A stretch of DNA of 40,276 nt from JBOHSA01 sp050732995 (GTDB lineage Bacteria; Gemmatimonadota; Gemmatimonadetes; Gemmatimonadales; GWC2-71-9): positions 1 through 40,276 of the forward strand of contig JBOHSA010000084.1 in NCBI GenBank assembly GCA_050732995.1, given 5' to 3'. Under the pieces are notes generated by a model. That model saw only the letters and a program-made list of their open reading frames with translations, ran no database searches and was not told the origin of the DNA. Positions 40,094 through 40,276 of the stretch are shown here, one piece after another. The position numbers and the translations under genes were made by a program. How positions within the stretch are numbered: the stretch's first letter is position 1; each line of letters begins with the position of its first letter.

Positions 40094-40276
40094 ATGCACC
40101 TCGGGATCCTGACGCCCGGGCTGGCCCTGGCCGCTGCCGCGCTGTGCGGCCGCGTCGAGGCGCAGCAGGGGGGGGCCAGCGCGCTGCGCACCCGGCTCGA
40201 GGCGCGCATCGCGCAGAGCGGGGCTCGAGCCGTGGGTCTCTACTTCCGCGACCTCTACCGGGGGGGGGGGGGGGGG
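40094..40276 (+). CDS. Secreted class A beta-lactamase-like serine hydrolase, N-terminal fragment
   Basis: From an ATG at 40094 the frame gives a signal peptide (MHLGILTPGLALAAAALCG, cut near VEAQ) and then LRTRLEARIAQSGARAVGLY with FRDLYRG. This is the opening helix and strand of class A beta-lactamase and D-Ala-D-Ala carboxypeptidase-like hydrolases. The catalytic SxxK would come about 20 residues later, outside the window. The sequence runs into a G homopolymer from 40260, so the last codons are unreliable. Antibiotic resistance cannot be inferred from this fragment. Confidence 0.7.
   Translation, partial: MHLGILTPGLALAAAALCGRVEAQQGGASALRTRLEARIAQSGARAVGLYFRDLYRGGGGG
40260..40276. other. 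Terminal poly-G run, probable sequencing artefact
   Basis: Seventeen consecutive G bases end the window inside a coding frame at a point where the family would have mixed residues. Two-colour sequencing chemistry commonly produces such G-tails at read ends, so this is likely a contig-end error and not biology. Confidence 0.75.

Noticed and set aside
39937..40209. Minus-strand frame of up to 90 codons upstream of kgd
   Set aside because: Third-position GC is about 63% in its best part, well below the real genes and below the opposing plus-strand frame, and its first half is antisense to a recognisable signal peptide.
40094..40276. Beta-lactam resistance gene
   Set aside because: Only the first 55 or so residues are visible, before any catalytic motif; many relatives are not beta-lactamases.

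Overview
The window is a GC-rich, gene-dense bacterial chromosome segment of about 35 coding regions. Most genes run in tightly packed operons whose stop and start codons often share a GTGA or ATGA. Several traits suggest a soil or sediment Gemmatimonadota-type genome: very high third-position GC, many secreted S9-peptidase, DUF4097, kelch and DinB proteins, a large Ig-like/autotransporter-type lipoprotein, and a fused Kgd-type 2-oxoglutarate enzyme. This is inference, since no rRNA or marker gene is present. The last 17 bases are a pure G-run that looks like a contig-end artefact.

Layout. 1-9.6 kb: the start of a class I/II aminotransferase (minus), a 1643-residue surface lipoprotein with an internal 681-bp-offset duplication, a small secreted protein, a DUF4412 protein with an acyl-CoA dehydrogenase, an NTF2-like lipoprotein and a DUF4097 beta-helix protein. 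9.6-11.7 kb: Hsp15-like and DinB genes, then a damaged head-to-head pair (16-residue surface-repeat protein and DUF4097 remnant) that has lost both 5' ends. 11.7-16.3 kb: a six-gene minus-strand operon made of an arginase-fold protein, BstA/YfiT-like DinB, amino-acid permease, NAD(P)-binding protein, fungal-type cytosine deaminase and methyltransferase. It looks like nitrogen scavenging.

16.4-21.9 kb: a four-gene plus-strand cassette of a GcvT-like protein, two PYROXD2-like FAD oxidoreductases and a Rieske oxygenase. It is the best candidate for an undescribed pathway, probably oxidative N-demethylation coupled to folate. 22-29.3 kb (minus): a VanX-like dipeptidase fused to a DUF2279-like domain, an S9 peptidase, a broken GNAT gene, DinB, Fpg/Nei glycosylase, RsgA and another DinB. 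29.3-32.8 kb: a stand-alone MTHFR-like protein, a frameshifted YCII gene, and a homocysteine methyltransferase-MTHFR fusion preceded by a clear SAM-II riboswitch. 32.9-39.9 kb: YggT, a secreted nucleotide pyrophosphatase/phosphodiesterase-like enzyme, and the overlapping operon kgd-PEBP-kelch. The window ends with a small ORF and the first residues of a secreted class A beta-lactamase-like hydrolase.

One-carbon chemistry recurs: a GcvT-like protein, two MTHFR domains, a homocysteine methyltransferase and a SAM sensor. A second theme is genome wear. Three genes carry frameshifts: two are fixed by adding one base to a short homopolymer, and one by removing one copy of a duplicated pentamer. Short palindromic repeats sit between genes, and two related copies sit in frame in linkers of kgd.
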